A DNA stretch of 64,000 nucleotides from Luteibacter rhizovicinus (GTDB lineage Bacteria; Pseudomonadota; Gammaproteobacteria; Xanthomonadales; Rhodanobacteraceae). Shown here in pieces: positions 33,509 through 44,100 of the stretch. Every line of letters starts with the position of its first letter. Within the stretch, counting starts at the first letter, position 1. A program made the translations under genes and the position numbers. The DNA lies in NCBI RefSeq assembly GCF_004342265.1, contig NZ_SMCS01000002.1, forward strand, positions 558,001 to 622,000, read 5' to 3'. Below the pieces are notes generated by a model that saw only the letters and a list, made by a program, of their open reading frames with translations, made no database searches and had not been told where the DNA came from.

Positions 33509-35683
33509 ATGCCCGCAGTCCTTCGCGTCGCCCTTCCCCTACCCTTGCTGACCCTCTTCGACTACCTGCCTCCGGAGGCAGGTGTCGCTGCCGCGGGGTC
33601 TCGCGTGCGGGTGCCGTTCGGCCGCGGCGAGATGCTCGGCATCGTGATCGATCCTGCCGCCGAGGCAACGGTCGGCAAGGGTCGGTTGAAGCGCACGCTG
33701 GAAGTTCTGGACCCCGCGCCGTTGCTCGATGCGGAACTGCTGGCGACGCTGAGCTGGGCTGCCGAGTACTGGGCTGGCGCGCCCGGCGAGGCCTTCGCCA
33801 ACGCACTACCGCTCGCCCTTCGCGAACCCCGGGCATTGCCCGCGACCGGACGCGAGGTATGGGCCATGACCCTGCAAGGACGTAGCGCGCTCGACGCAGG
33901 CAGTCGCAAGGCCGGAAGCGCGGCTTTGCTGACGGCACTCGCGGACGGACCGCGCGCCGCCGACGAACTGCAGCTGGCGTTGCCGGGCTGGCGCGCGGCC
34001 GCGCGTCGTCTGGCGGAAGCCGGGCTCGTCGAAAAACTCGATCTCGAAGAAGTCGCCCTCCCCGCCAGTCCGGCACCGGGCCCGGCACTCAGCGACGAAC
34101 AAAGCCAGGCGGTAGACGTCATCGGCGCCGCGTTCGGCCGGTTCCAGCCCTTCGTGCTGGACGGTGTTACGGGCAGCGGCAAGACCGAGGTATATCTGGC
34201 GCTGATCGAGCGGGCGCTGGCCGAAGGCCGGCAGACACTGCTCCTGGTTCCCGAGATCGGCCTCGCCCCGCAAACGGTACGCCGGCTGCGCGAACGACTG
34301 GGCGTCGCCATCGAAGTGCTGCACTCCAATCTTGCCGAAGGCGATCGCGCCCGTGCGTGGTTGCGCGCCCGGAATGGCACGGCCAAGGTCGTACTCGGCA
34401 CCCGTTCGGCGGTGTTCACTCCCCTGCCCAAAGCCGGGCTGATCATCGTCGACGAAGAACACGATCCTTCTTATAAGCAACAGGAAGGCTTCCGCTACCA
34501 CGCCCGCGATCTCGCCCTGGTCCGAGCCCGTGCCCACGGCGTGCCCGTCGTGCTGGGCTCGGCCACGCCGTCGCTGGAGAGCCTCGCGAACGTGGATGCC
34601 GGACGCTATGAACGCGTCGCCCTGCGCGGCCGTCCCGGCGCCTCCCAACCGACGCAGGTACGCATTGTCGACATGCGTGCGCAACGCCTGGACCACGGCC
34701 TGTCGCCGACCCTGCTCGCGGCCGTGACCGACTGCATCGGCCGGGGCGAACAGGCGCTGGTGTTCCGCAACCGGCGTGGTTACGCCCCCGTCCTGCTCTG
34801 CTACGATTGCGGCTGGCATGCGGACTGCCCGCGTTGCGACCGCCCGCTGACCCTGCACGCCCGGCGACGGCGCCTGATCTGCCACCACTGCGACTACACA
34901 GCGCACGTTCCCGAGGCCTGCCCCAGCTGCAAGTCGGCCAATATCAGCCCACAAGGACAGGGCACCGAGCGTCTGGAAGAGGCGCTGACCGAGCGCTTTC
35001 CCGATACGCCCGTCATCCGGGTCGACCGCGAAACGACCCAGCGCCGGGACGCCTTCGACACACTGCTATCCAGCCTGCGCGACGACAAGCCGGCAATCCT
35101 CGTCGGCACGCAGATGCTGGCCAAGGGACACGATCTGCCGAACCTCACGCTGGTCGCGATCGTCGGCGTGGACGAGGGACTGCACAGCATCGACTTCCGG
35201 GCCAGCGAACGGCTGGCCCAACTGGTGGTCCAGGTAGCCGGGCGCGCCGGGCGCGCCCGCAAGCCGGGCAGCGTATTGCTCCAGACCCATCATCCCGACC
35301 ACCCGTTGCTGCATACCCTGCTGCGTAGCGGTTACGGCGCCGTGGCGAAGGAGCTGCTGGCCGAGCGCAAGCTGATTCAGTTGCCACCGTATGCCCATCA
35401 GGTGCTTCTGCGCGCCGACGCCCACGACCGCGCCGACGTCGATGCTTTCCTGATCCAGGCGAACGAGGCCATCGGCGATCCCGGCGACATGCGCGTCGCA
35501 GGGCCGATGCCGGCGCCCATGCCACTGCGCGCAGGTCGTCACCGGGGGCAATTGCTGGTCGAAGCCGACACCCGTGCGCGCCTGCATGCCTTTCTGCGCC
35601 CTTGGCAATACGCGTTGGCCGCGTTGCCGACGGCCCGCAAGGTGCGTTGGTCACTCGACGTAGACCCGATCGATCTATATTGA
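33509..35683 (+). CDS. priA: primosomal protein N', replication-restart helicase
   Basis: A 724-residue superfamily 2 helicase that recognises stalled forks and loads the replisome outside oriC. The N-terminal 3'-DNA-binding domain starts AVLRVALPLPLLTLFDYLPP. The helicase core has Walker A GVTGSGKTEVYL, the DEAH-type box IIVDEEHDPSYKQ and SATPSLES. Eight zinc-binding Cys lie in the inserted ribbon (LLCYDCGWHADCPRCDRPL, then CHHCDY and CPSCKS). QMLAKGHDLPNLTLV and AGRAGRARKPG complete the core. The start ATG 33509 is at the conserved N-terminus. Confidence 0.96.
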   Translation: MPAVLRVALPLPLLTLFDYLPPEAGVAAAGSRVRVPFGRGEMLGIVIDPAAEATVGKGRLKRTLEVLDPAPLLDAELLATLSWAAEYWAGAPGEAFANALPLALREPRALPATGREVWAMTLQGRSALDAGSRKAGSAALLTALADGPRAADELQLALPGWRAAARRLAEAGLVEKLDLEEVALPASPAPGPALSDEQSQAVDVIGAAFGRFQPFVLDGVTGSGKTEVYLALIERALAEGRQTLLLVPEIGLAPQTVRRLRERLGVAIEVLHSNLAEGDRARAWLRARNGTAKVVLGTRSAVFTPLPKAGLIIVDEEHDPSYKQQEGFRYHARDLALVRARAHGVPVVLGSATPSLESLANVDAGRYERVALRGRPGASQPTQVRIVDMRAQRLDHGLSPTLLAAVTDCIGRGEQALVFRNRRGYAPVLLCYDCGWHADCPRCDRPLTLHARRRRLICHHCDYTAHVPEACPSCKSANISPQGQGTERLEEALTERFPDTPVIRVDRETTQRRDAFDTLLSSLRDDKPAILVGTQMLAKGHDLPNLTLVAIVGVDEGLHSIDFRASERLAQLVVQVAGRAGRARKPGSVLLQTHHPDHPLLHTLLRSGYGAVAKELLAERKLIQLPPYAHQVLLRADAHDRADVDAFLIQANEAIGDPGDMRVAGPMPAPMPLRAGRHRGQLLVEADTRARLHAFLRPWQYALAALPTARKVRWSLDVDPIDLY

Positions 35684-35708
35684 GCACTCCACATCGGCGG
35701 GAGCTTTC

Positions 35709-36995
35709 ATGCATAGCGACGATGCCGCGCGGGGCAAGCGACACCGCGTACTGATCATCGGCGGCGGTTTCGGCGGACTGTCGGCCGCCAGAGCACTGGC
35801 GAAAACGCCAGTCGAGGTAACGCTGGTGGACCGGCGCAACCACCACCTGTTCCAGCCCCTGCTCTATCAGGTCGCCACGGCTGGCCTTTCCGCGCCGTCG
35901 ATCGCCGCGCCGCTGCGTTTCATCCTGCGCGAACAGGCCAACGCGTTCGTCTACATGGACGAGGCCCTGGAAATCGACCGGGAACGGAAAACCGTGCGCT
36001 TCGCCCATGGGGTACGCGAGTACGACACCCTCGTCGTCGCGACCGGCGCGGGTCATGCCTACTTCGGCCACGACGAGTGGGCGAAGGACGCACCAGGACT
36101 GAAGACGCTGGAAGACGCATTCCACATCCGCCGGCGCATCCTGCTGGCGTTCGAGAACGCCGAGCGCGAAACCGATCCCGCGAAGCGGCAGGCGTGGCTG
36201 AACTTCGTCATCGTCGGCGGCGGCGCAACCGGTGTGGAACTGGCTGGCACGCTGGCGGAAATCGCCAGACATACGCTGCCGCGCGAATTCCGCAACAGCG
36301 AGCCGCGCGATGCCAACATCATGCTGGTGGAAGCCGGCCCACGCGTGCTGCCCGCCTTCGCCGAAGATCTTTCGGAGAAAGCCCGCAAACAGTTGGTGAA
36401 GCTGGGCGTCGACGTGCGCACCGGCGGCGCGGTCACCGCGATCGATGCGCATGGCGTAGATCTCGGCGACCAGCACATCGCAGCCCGTACCGTACTGTGG
36501 GCCGCTGGCGTGGCGGCCTCGCCATTAGGAGCGCTGCTCGGCGCGCCGGTCGATCGCGCGGGGCGCGTGCAGGTACTGGGCGATCTCAGCATCCCCGGTG
36601 ACCCGGATGTCTTCGTCATCGGCGATCTGGCCAGCGTCAACAGCGACGGCAAGCCGGTGCCCGGCGTAGCGCCGGCGGCAAAACAGATGGGCGCGTACGT
36701 CGGATCGGTCATACGCGCGAGGATCGAGGACCAGGCCGCACCCGCGCCCTTCCGCTATCGCGACGACGGCTCGCTCGCCACCATCGGCCGCATGGCGGCG
36801 GTGGCGCAGTTCGGCAAGGTGAAGCTGTCGGGCGTCCTGGCGTGGTGGGTCTGGCTGATCGCCCACGTTTACTTCCTGATCGGTTTCCGCAACCGTCTGG
36901 TCGTGCTCATGGACTGGGCGTCGTCGTACTGGACCTACCAGCGGCACGCGCGCATCGTGCAGGGCGATATCGGCCGCGACGATCCGCCACGATGA
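35709..36995 (+). CDS. ndh: type II NADH dehydrogenase (NDH-2)
   Basis: A 428-residue membrane-associated flavoprotein that passes electrons from NADH to quinone without pumping protons. The FAD-binding LIIGGGFGGLSAARAL is at the N-terminus, RRNHHLFQPLLYQVATAGLS is the NDH-2 signature, and the NADH-binding VIVGGGATGVELAGTLAE is mid-chain. TAxE-type GDLASVNSDGKPVPGVAPAAKQMG is the quinone/FAD region. A C-terminal hydrophobic helix (AWWVWLIAHVYFLIGFRN) anchors it. It follows priA by 25 bases. Confidence 0.93.
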   Translation: MHSDDAARGKRHRVLIIGGGFGGLSAARALAKTPVEVTLVDRRNHHLFQPLLYQVATAGLSAPSIAAPLRFILREQANAFVYMDEALEIDRERKTVRFAHGVREYDTLVVATGAGHAYFGHDEWAKDAPGLKTLEDAFHIRRRILLAFENAERETDPAKRQAWLNFVIVGGGATGVELAGTLAEIARHTLPREFRNSEPRDANIMLVEAGPRVLPAFAEDLSEKARKQLVKLGVDVRTGGAVTAIDAHGVDLGDQHIAARTVLWAAGVAASPLGALLGAPVDRAGRVQVLGDLSIPGDPDVFVIGDLASVNSDGKPVPGVAPAAKQMGAYVGSVIRARIEDQAAPAPFRYRDDGSLATIGRMAAVAQFGKVKLSGVLAWWVWLIAHVYFLIGFRNRLVVLMDWASSYWTYQRHARIVQGDIGRDDPPR

Positions 36996-37111
36996 ACGGC
37001 CGCGTTCCCTGCACATTGTCTCCACGTAGTTAAACCCAAACCTACAGATGCATACCCCCCGGCGCCAATCGGCGCGACAATAGGGGTCTTACCGGCACAG
37101 GAACCGCTCTC

Positions 37112-38065
37112 GTGACGAACCAGCTCGAACAACTGCGCAAGATCACCACCGTCGTGGCCGACACGGGCGACATCGAAGCCATCGCGAAGTACAAACCCGT
37201 CGACGCGACCACCAACCCGTCGCTGCTGCTGAAAGCGGCCGGCATTCCGGCGTACGCCTCGCTGCTGGACGAAGCCATTGCCTGGGCGAAGGGCAACGGC
37301 AACGATCGCTCGCAGCAGCTGATCGACGCCGGCGACAAGCTCTCGGTCCTCGTCGGCCGCAAAATCCTGGACGTGGTTCCGGGCCGCGTATCGACGGAAG
37401 TCGATGCCCGCCTCTCGTTCGATACCAACGCCACCATCGCCAAGGCCGAACGCCTGATCGGCATGTACGACGAAGCCGGTATCTCGAAAGACCGCATCCT
37501 CATCAAGACCGCTTCGACCTGGGAAGGCATCCGCGCCGCCGAGCAGCTCGAAAAGAAGGGCATCAAGTGCAATTGCACCCTGCTCTTCAGCTTCGAACAG
37601 GCCGTGGCCTGCGCCGAAGCCGGCGTGTTCCTGATCTCGCCGTTCGTCGGCCGCATCTTCGACTGGTACGTCGCCAATACCGACAAGAAAATCTACGCGC
37701 CGGAAGAAGATCCGGGCGTGCAGTCGGTCCGCAAGATCTACGATTTCTACAAGCTGCACGGCTACGAAACCGTCGTCATGGGTGCCAGTTTCCGCAACAT
37801 CGGCCAGATCCAGGCCCTTGCCGGCTGCGACCGCCTCACGATCAGCCCCGAGCTGCTCGGCGAGCTCGAAGCCAACACCAACGATCTGCCGCTGGCGCTG
37901 AAAGACAGCGGCAAGCGCGAAAAAGCGGGCGAGCGCCTGACGGAAGCCAAGTTCCGCTGGGGCCACAACGAGAACGCGATGGCCACCGATAAACTCGCCG
38001 ACGGCATCCGCAAGTTCGCGGTCGATCAGCGCAAGCTCGAAGCGTTGCTGGGCGCGAAGCTGTAA
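37112..38065 (+). CDS. tal: transaldolase, TalB type
   Basis: A 317-residue pentose-phosphate enzyme moving dihydroxyacetone from sedoheptulose 7-phosphate to glyceraldehyde 3-phosphate. It is near-identical in layout to E. coli Tal[47 protein letters not shown], Schiff-base Lys132 in [17 protein letters not shown], and [20 protein letters not shown]. It starts with GTG 37112 behind AGGAA. It is the last plus-strand gene before the convergent efflux operon. Confidence 0.96.
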   Translation: MTNQLEQLRKITTVVADTGDIEAIAKYKPVDATTNPSLLLKAAGIPAYASLLDEAIAWAKGNGNDRSQQLIDAGDKLSVLVGRKILDVVPGRVSTEVDARLSFDTNATIAKAERLIGMYDEAGISKDRILIKTASTWEGIRAAEQLEKKGIKCNCTLLFSFEQAVACAEAGVFLISPFVGRIFDWYVANTDKKIYAPEEDPGVQSVRKIYDFYKLHGYETVVMGASFRNIGQIQALAGCDRLTISPELLGELEANTNDLPLALKDSGKREKAGERLTEAKFRWGHNENAMATDKLADGIRKFAVDQRKLEALLGAKL

Positions 38066-38113
38066 ATCCGTTCCCACAGGCGTAAAAAAGGTTCTTCACG
38101 TTTTTTTGTGGAG

Positions 38114-38160
38114 GGCTCGGCTTCGCCATCGCTTTCGCGCTGTGACGTTTCGGGGAGAGC
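38114..38160. repeat. 47-base block shared with the 60-kb repeat copy
   Basis: From GGCTCGGCTTCGCCATCG to GTTTCGGGGAGAGC this block is the exact reverse complement of 60500-60546. It is the outer arm of a longer homologous non-coding segment (38114 to about 38445) filling the tal/efflux gap. Similarity continues, less perfectly, through GCATCGCGTCGACGCATGG and CTCGCGCTCTGCCCA to the palindromic core. Confidence 0.85.
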
Positions 38161-38263
38161 ATCGCGTCGACGCATGGGTATAGCTGACCACATGCCGGTC
38201 CAGTCCCGTCACGTGCTCGGCTCGCGCTCTGCCCACAGCCAACCGCAGTCGACGGTACCGTGG

Positions 38264-38381
38264 CCGGGTTGGCCCTTGGGGCCGCCTTAGCCGAGGGCCG
38301 CGATGACTGACTGACGGAGCGAAGCGGCGCTACGGCCCGCTCCCGCAGGGACGGCGCCGAAGGCCCCAAGGGCCAACCCGG
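38264..38381. repeat. 118-bp palindromic element with 20-bp inverted ends, copy 1
   Basis: CCGGGTTGGCCCTTGGGGCC (38264-38283) and its exact complement GGCCCCAAGGGCCAACCCGG (38362-38381) enclose about 78 bases, including CCGAGGGCCGCGATGAC and GACGGAGCGAAGCGGCGCTACGG. A second copy lies at 60021-60139 in the opposite orientation. There is no coding capacity and no transposase nearby. Both copies sit between the 3' ends of convergent genes. Confidence 0.85.
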
Positions 38382-38506
38382 CCGCGGCTTCCACAAGGCA
38401 CGAGCGTGAGGCGGCCAAGTCACGGATAACACGAGCCACCCAACGCTTGTGCTTACCCGAAGAGCGACGAGAAGCGTGAGGCCGTCCCCGCTAAGACGTG
38501 AGAAAC

Positions 38507-38536
38507 AAAAAAAAGCCGCTCGCGCGGCCTTTTTTT
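38507..38536. terminator. bidirectional terminator between tal and the efflux operon
   Basis: An A8 run (38507-38514), GCCGC, loop TCGC, GCGGC (38524-38528) and a T7 run (38530-38536) form a hairpin usable from both sides. It abuts the stop codon of the outer-membrane efflux gene on the minus strand. Confidence 0.75.
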
Positions 38537-39947
38537 ATGCACCTGTCGTCGACCAGCCTCCGCCTAGTGCACGAATCAGCTGCACGCTCGCACGCAACTG
38601 GCGTGTCTGCAGATCGAGCACGCTGCGTTGCGCATCGAGTGCGGCCGTCTGCGCCTGCACGACATCGAGATAGCCCACCGCACCCGCGCGATAACGATCC
38701 ATCGACAGATCGACGGAACGCTGGGCGGCATCCGCCGCTGCCTTCTGATCGTTCAGTGCGGAACCGAGATCCTTCAGCAGCGTGAGATTGTCCTCGACCT
38801 GCTGGAACGCCGTGAGTACGACGCCGCGATACTTCGCACCCGCTTCGTCGGTCGCGGCTTTCGCCGCTTCGACGCCGGCTTTGCGACGACCGCCATCGAA
38901 TACATTCAGCAACAGGTTCGGTCCGATGGCCCAGAAGCGATTCGGCGCGCTGAGCAATCCACCGTAAACATCGCTCTGATAGCCGCCCTGCGCACTGAGC
39001 GTCACTTGCGGAAAATACGCGGCTCGCGCGACGCCGATACGCGCATTGGCCGCGGCCGTACGACGTTCGGCTGCCGCGATATCGGGACGACGCTGCAACA
39101 GAAGCGATGGCACTTCGAGCGGAATCGTCGGCACGGGGACGATATCCGTCTGTGCGGCGACGTGGAATGACGACGGCGAATCGCCGACCAGTACAGCGAT
39201 GGCGTGTTCGACCAGCGCCCGCTGTGCCTGCGCCTGCTGAAGCTGCGAGCGTGCCGACGACAACTGCGTCTGCGCGCGTGCAACGTCGAGTCCCGAGGCG
39301 ATACCGCCCTGGTGACGCGTCTGCGTGAGCTGCAACGCACGCTCGAAAGCGTCGATGCTTTCCTGCAACAGCTTTACCTGCCGATCCAGTCCATTGAGCG
39401 CGAGATAGCTGTCGGCAAGCTGCGCCTGAAGGCTTAGCCGCGCCGATGCAAGATCGGCTGCCGATGCCGCCTCTTCCGCGGTACCGGCTGCGACGGAGTC
39501 ACGCACACGGCCCCACAGATCGACTTCGTAATCGACTTCACCACCCAGCGTGTATGAGTCGTATACCGCAGGCGATGTCGAACCGCGCAGCGGCTTGGTA
39601 TCCGACTGCCGATCGCGCTGGCCATTGCCGTTGAGACCGACCTGCGGGAACAGTCCGGAACGCACCTGCGACGTGAACGCCTGGGCCTGGCGGTAATGCG
39701 CCAACGCGGCGGCGAGGTCGGCATTGTTTTTCGACAATCGCGTCTGCAGATCGTCCAGTCGCGAATCGCCGTACAGCTTCCACCAGCCGTCGCGTGCGAG
39801 ATGATCGGCGGGCTTCGCGTCCGTCCAAGGTGTCGTCGCACCCGCGTATTCGGTGGCTTCCGGCGTCACGGGCGCCTGATAGGTCGGGGCGAGCGAGCAG
39901 GCCGAAAGGCTCGCTGCCAGCAACACGACGAGTTCAAGCCTGCGCAT
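38535..39947 (-). CDS. RND efflux outer-membrane lipoprotein, NodT/OprM family
   Basis: A TolC-type channel of 470 residues from ATG 39947 (MRRLELVVLLAASLSACSLA), with the lipobox LSAC giving an acylated N-terminus. Two OEP repeats follow; typical motifs are LQTRLSKNNADLAAALAHYRQAQAF, YEVDLWGRVRDSV, ASGLDVARAQTQL and LLQRRPDIAAAERRTAAAN. A frame extension upstream overlaps the adaptor gene and lacks homology. It is the last gene of the pump operon and overlaps the adaptor by 14 bases. Confidence 0.92.
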   Translation of the reverse strand: MRRLELVVLLAASLSACSLAPTYQAPVTPEATEYAGATTPWTDAKPADHLARDGWWKLYGDSRLDDLQTRLSKNNADLAAALAHYRQAQAFTSQVRSGLFPQVGLNGNGQRDRQSDTKPLRGSTSPAVYDSYTLGGEVDYEVDLWGRVRDSVAAGTAEEAASAADLASARLSLQAQLADSYLALNGLDRQVKLLQESIDAFERALQLTQTRHQGGIASGLDVARAQTQLSSARSQLQQAQAQRALVEHAIAVLVGDSPSSFHVAAQTDIVPVPTIPLEVPSLLLQRRPDIAAAERRTAAANARIGVARAAYFPQVTLSAQGGYQSDVYGGLLSAPNRFWAIGPNLLLNVFDGGRRKAGVEAAKAATDEAGAKYRGVVLTAFQQVEDNLTLLKDLGSALNDQKAAADAAQRSVDLSMDRYRAGAVGYLDVVQAQTAALDAQRSVLDLQTRQLRASVQLIRALGGGWSTTGA

Positions 39948-41112
39948 GGGTCGCCTTCGCCTTTTCCGGAGCTGCAATGCGTACGGTGTCGCCATCCGCG
40001 AGACCGTCGGGCGGGCTTTCGATGACGCGGTCACCGGCGGCGATGCCGGAACCCAGCTCTACGCTCTTACCGTAGTCGCGCGTGATGGTCACGGTCTTGA
40101 ACGCCACTTTGTTCTGTCCGTCGACGACAGCGATGCGCAGACCCTTGTCGTCGAACACGAGCGCACTGGCTGGCACACGCAACGCACCGGCATCCGTCGG
40201 CAGGTCGAACGTCACGCTGGCATAGCTACCGGGAAGTAGCTGGCCATCGGTATTGTCGACCGCCAGCTGGACCAGGGTCGTACCCGTCGTCGCGCTGATG
40301 GCGTTGGCCGATGCTTCCACCGTACCCGTGAAGGTCTTGCCCGGATACTCGGGAACCGTCAGCGTGGCTTTGGCGCCCGGACGAATGGAAGGTGCATAGT
40401 TCTGCGGCACGTTCACGTACATGCGCAGCATATGCGTATCGGATACCACGAACAGCTCCTGACCGCCGCCGCCTGCGTTGATGAGCGCGCCGACATCGGT
40501 TTCGCGCGCGGTCACCACACCGTCGAACGGCGCGACGATCCGGGTGAAGCTCTTGAGCGCGACGATGCGATCGACGTTCGCCTGACCGGAACGCGCCAGT
40601 GCCTGCTTCGCGGTGTAGTCGCCGGTTTTCTCGTCGACTTCCTGCTTCGATACGGAATCGGAATCGCGCATCGCTTCCCAGCGTTTCGCGGTGGTACCGG
40701 CCAGTGCGGCATTTGCCTGGGCACTGGCGAGGTCCGCGCGAGCCTGCAGCAATTGCTGGTCGAGGTCCGGGGTTTCGATTTCGGCAAGCAGCTGACCGGA
40801 TTTCACCTTCGCGCCGATATCGGCCTTCCAGTACTTCAGGTAACCGCTGACGCGCGCGTAGATCGGCGCACGTGCATAGGCGTCCAGACGGCCGGGCAGT
40901 TGCAGGCTGTGATTGGCGTCGCCGGTTTCCGGCGCGACGATAGCGACGGTCGGGGTCGACTGCTCGTCCGTCCACTTGCGCAGCTTGTGCGCGTCGTTCG
41001 CGCGCGTGGCCACACCGGCTACGACGATGGCAAGCACGACGATGGCTGCGATGATGCCTGCGAGCCGCAAGCGACGACGCGGTGAGGGGGACTGGAAAGA
41101 ATCAGACGACAT
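39934..41112 (-). CDS. RND efflux periplasmic adaptor (membrane fusion) protein
   Basis: A 392-residue adaptor from ATG 41112 (MSSDSFQSPSPRRRLRLAG) with one N-terminal membrane helix (IIAAIVVLAIVVAGVAT). The lipoyl/barrel-sandwich halves are LDAYARAPIYARVSGYLKYW with GAKVKSGQLLAEIETPDLDQQ, and IVAPFDGVVTARETDVGALI; the coiled-coil hairpin lies between them. It joins the inner-membrane pump to the outer-membrane channel. It overlaps the pump gene stop by 11 bases. Confidence 0.92.
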   Translation of the reverse strand: MSSDSFQSPSPRRRLRLAGIIAAIVVLAIVVAGVATRANDAHKLRKWTDEQSTPTVAIVAPETGDANHSLQLPGRLDAYARAPIYARVSGYLKYWKADIGAKVKSGQLLAEIETPDLDQQLLQARADLASAQANAALAGTTAKRWEAMRDSDSVSKQEVDEKTGDYTAKQALARSGQANVDRIVALKSFTRIVAPFDGVVTARETDVGALINAGGGGQELFVVSDTHMLRMYVNVPQNYAPSIRPGAKATLTVPEYPGKTFTGTVEASANAISATTGTTLVQLAVDNTDGQLLPGSYASVTFDLPTDAGALRVPASALVFDDKGLRIAVVDGQNKVAFKTVTITRDYGKSVELGSGIAAGDRVIESPPDGLADGDTVRIAAPEKAKATHAQA

Positions 41113-44100
41113 GGACGGGCTCTCCGGAAGCGGGCACCGGTGCGGGCGAGGCACGGCCGTGCTTCGCGTGGATGATGCTGAAAACGACGGGGACGAACAT
41201 AAGGGTTGCAATGGTGGCGAACACCAGGCCGCCGATCACGGCGCGGCCGAGCGGTGCGTTCTGTTCGCCACCTTCGCCAAGGCCAAGCGCCATGGGTGCC
41301 ATGCCGATAATCATCGCCAGTGCGGTCATCAGCACGGGGCGGAAGCGAACGAAACCGGCTTCGATCGCGGCCTTCGTCGCATCGCCGTGTTCGGCAAGGC
41401 GTTCGCGACAGAAACTCACCACGAGGATCGAGTTCGCCGTGGCCACGCCCATGCACATGATCGCGCCGGTGAGTGCGGGGACGGACAGCGTCGTGTGCGT
41501 CGCGAACAGCATCCAGACGATGCCTGAAACGGCAGCCGGCAACGCGGTCACGATCACGAACGGATCGCTCCACGACTGGAAGTTCACGACGATCAGCAGG
41601 TAAATGAGCACGATGGCGCCGAGCAAGCCGAGGATCAGGCCGGAGAAGGCGCTGTTCATCGTCTGCACCTGACCGAGCAGCGCAACGTTCGACGCCTTCG
41701 GCAGGTACTGCTTGTTGGCGTCGATGACTTTCTGGATATCCGCCGCCACGCCGCCGAGATCGCGATCCTGGGTCGTGGCGAATATCTCGACCATCGACTG
41801 GATGTTGTACTGACTGACTACCGCATTGGATGCATTGCGACTGATGGTCGCCAGACCGCCCAGCACCTGCGACGTACCGCCACCGCTGGAGCTGATGGGC
41901 ACGTTCTCCAGTGCGGGCAGCGAGTCGAGACTGTACTGCGGCGTCTGCATCACGATGGAATACGAAATGCCATTCGCGGGATTGAGCCAGAACGTCGGGG
42001 CGACCTGACTCGAACCGGCGAGGTTCACGCCAAGGCTGCTGGTGACATCGCGCTCGGTGATGCCGACCTGCTGCGCACGGGAGCGATCGACGTCGATGGC
42101 GAAGCCGGGGTTGGCCTGCGACTGCTGAATGCGTGCGTCGACCACACCGGGGATGCGGCGGATATCGCGTAGCAGACGATTCGCGTAAGCAAAGTTGCCC
42201 GGCAGGTTGGCGCCACGAATCTGCAGATCGATCGGCGCGGGCGCGCCGAAGTTCAGGATCTGGCTGATGATATCGGCGGGCGGGAACGAGAACGTCGTAC
42301 CGGGGAATTTGCGCGGCAATTTTTCGCGCAGCGTACGCACGTAGCCGGCGGTCGGCGCGTGACCTTCCTTCAGCGATATCTGGATATCGCCATCCTGCGA
42401 TCCGATGGTGCCGGTGTTGTTGTATGCCGTGTTGATACCGCTGGCGGACAGGCCGATGTTGTCCACGACCGTACCGAGCTGCTCTTCCGGAATGATCTTG
42501 CGCACGGAGTCCTGCACTTCCGCGAACAGCCGTGCGCTTTCCTCCACACGCGTACCGACCGGTGCGCGCACGTGCATCAGGATCTGACCCGAGTCGACCG
42601 ACGGGAAGAAGTTCCGGCCGAGCATCGGTACCAGTGCGAACGACAGCACGACGAAGGTCATGAACCCGATGATGAAGACGCGGCGATGTGCCAGCGCCAT
42701 CTGCAGCAGGTCGTTGTAAACATCGCGAACGCGCTCGAAGCCACGCTCGAACGAGCGCTGGAACTGGACCAGCGGATTGCGCGACGGCGGCTTGCCGACG
42801 CCGTTGCCGTGTTCGTCCGTATGCGGAGCATGCGGGTGCAGGAGATACTTCGCCATCGTCGGCACCAGTGTGCGTGACAGGATGAACGAGGCGATCATCG
42901 CGAACATCACGGCTTCGGCCATGGGCACGAACAGGAAGCGCGCGACGCCATCCAGGAAGAACATCGGCACGAAGACGATACAGATACACAGCAGCGACAC
43001 GAACGCAGGCGTCACGATCTGAGCCGCGCCGTCGAGAATCGCCGTTTCGACGTCCTTGCCGTGCTCCAGATGCCAGTTGATGTTCTCGATGGTCACCGTC
43101 GCATCGTCGACGAGGATGCCGACCGCCAGTGCGAGACCGCCCAGCGTCATGATGTTCAACGTTTCGCCGAATGCGGAGAGCGCGGCGATGGAGCCGAGGA
43201 TCGCCAGCGGAATCGACGTCGCGATGATCACCGTCGAACGCCAGCTTCCAAGGAACAACAGGATCATCAGACTGGTCAGCGCCGCGGCAATGATGCCTTC
43301 GCGTGCCACGCCGGTGATCGCCGCGCTGACGAAGAGCGACTGGTCGCCGATGGGCGCGATCGTCAGCGAGTCGGGCAGCGAGCTCTTCAGCGCCGCGACC
43401 CTTTCCTTGATGCCCGAGATGATCGCGAGCGTCGACGCGGAACCGTTCTTCAGCACGGTCATCAGTACCGAGCGGTTGCCGTCGACGTGCACGATATTGG
43501 TCTGCGGCGGCGCACCGTCGCGAACGTGCGCGACATCGCGGATATAGACCATCGCTCCGCGCACGCTCTTCACCGGAAGATTGCCGAGTTCCTGGATATC
43601 CGACGGCGCGTTGTTGAGCTGCAGCGTGTATTCGAACTTGCCGATCTTCTGCGTGCCTACCGGTGTGATCAGGTTCTGCGCCGCCAGCGCATTGGCGACG
43701 TCCTGCGCGGAAAGACCGCGGGCCTGCAGCGCCGGCGGGTCGATGTCGATCTGCACCTGACGCGTCTTGCCGCCGAACGGATAGGGAATCGCGGCACCCG
43801 CTACCGACGTCAGCGCCGGGCGGATGACGTTAAGGCCAAGATCGCCGAGGTTCTGTTCCGTCAGCCCCTTGCCGGACAACGCCAACTGGATGATCGGCAC
43901 CGTCGAAGCGTTGTAATTGAGGATCAGCGGCGGCGTGGTACCGGGTGGCAGCTGACGCAACAGCGTCTGCGCCACGGCGGTGACCTGTGCGTTGGCGGTG
44001 CGGATATCGACGGTCGGCTGGAAGAAGATCTTCACGACGCCGAAGCCGGAGATCGACTGGGCCTCGATGTGTTCGACGTCGTTCACCGTCGTGGTCAGCA

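Noticed and set aside
38066-38534. Insertion sequence or transposase remnant in the tal/efflux gap
   Set aside because: No reading frame resembles a transposase and no short target duplication was visible; only palindromic repeats were found.
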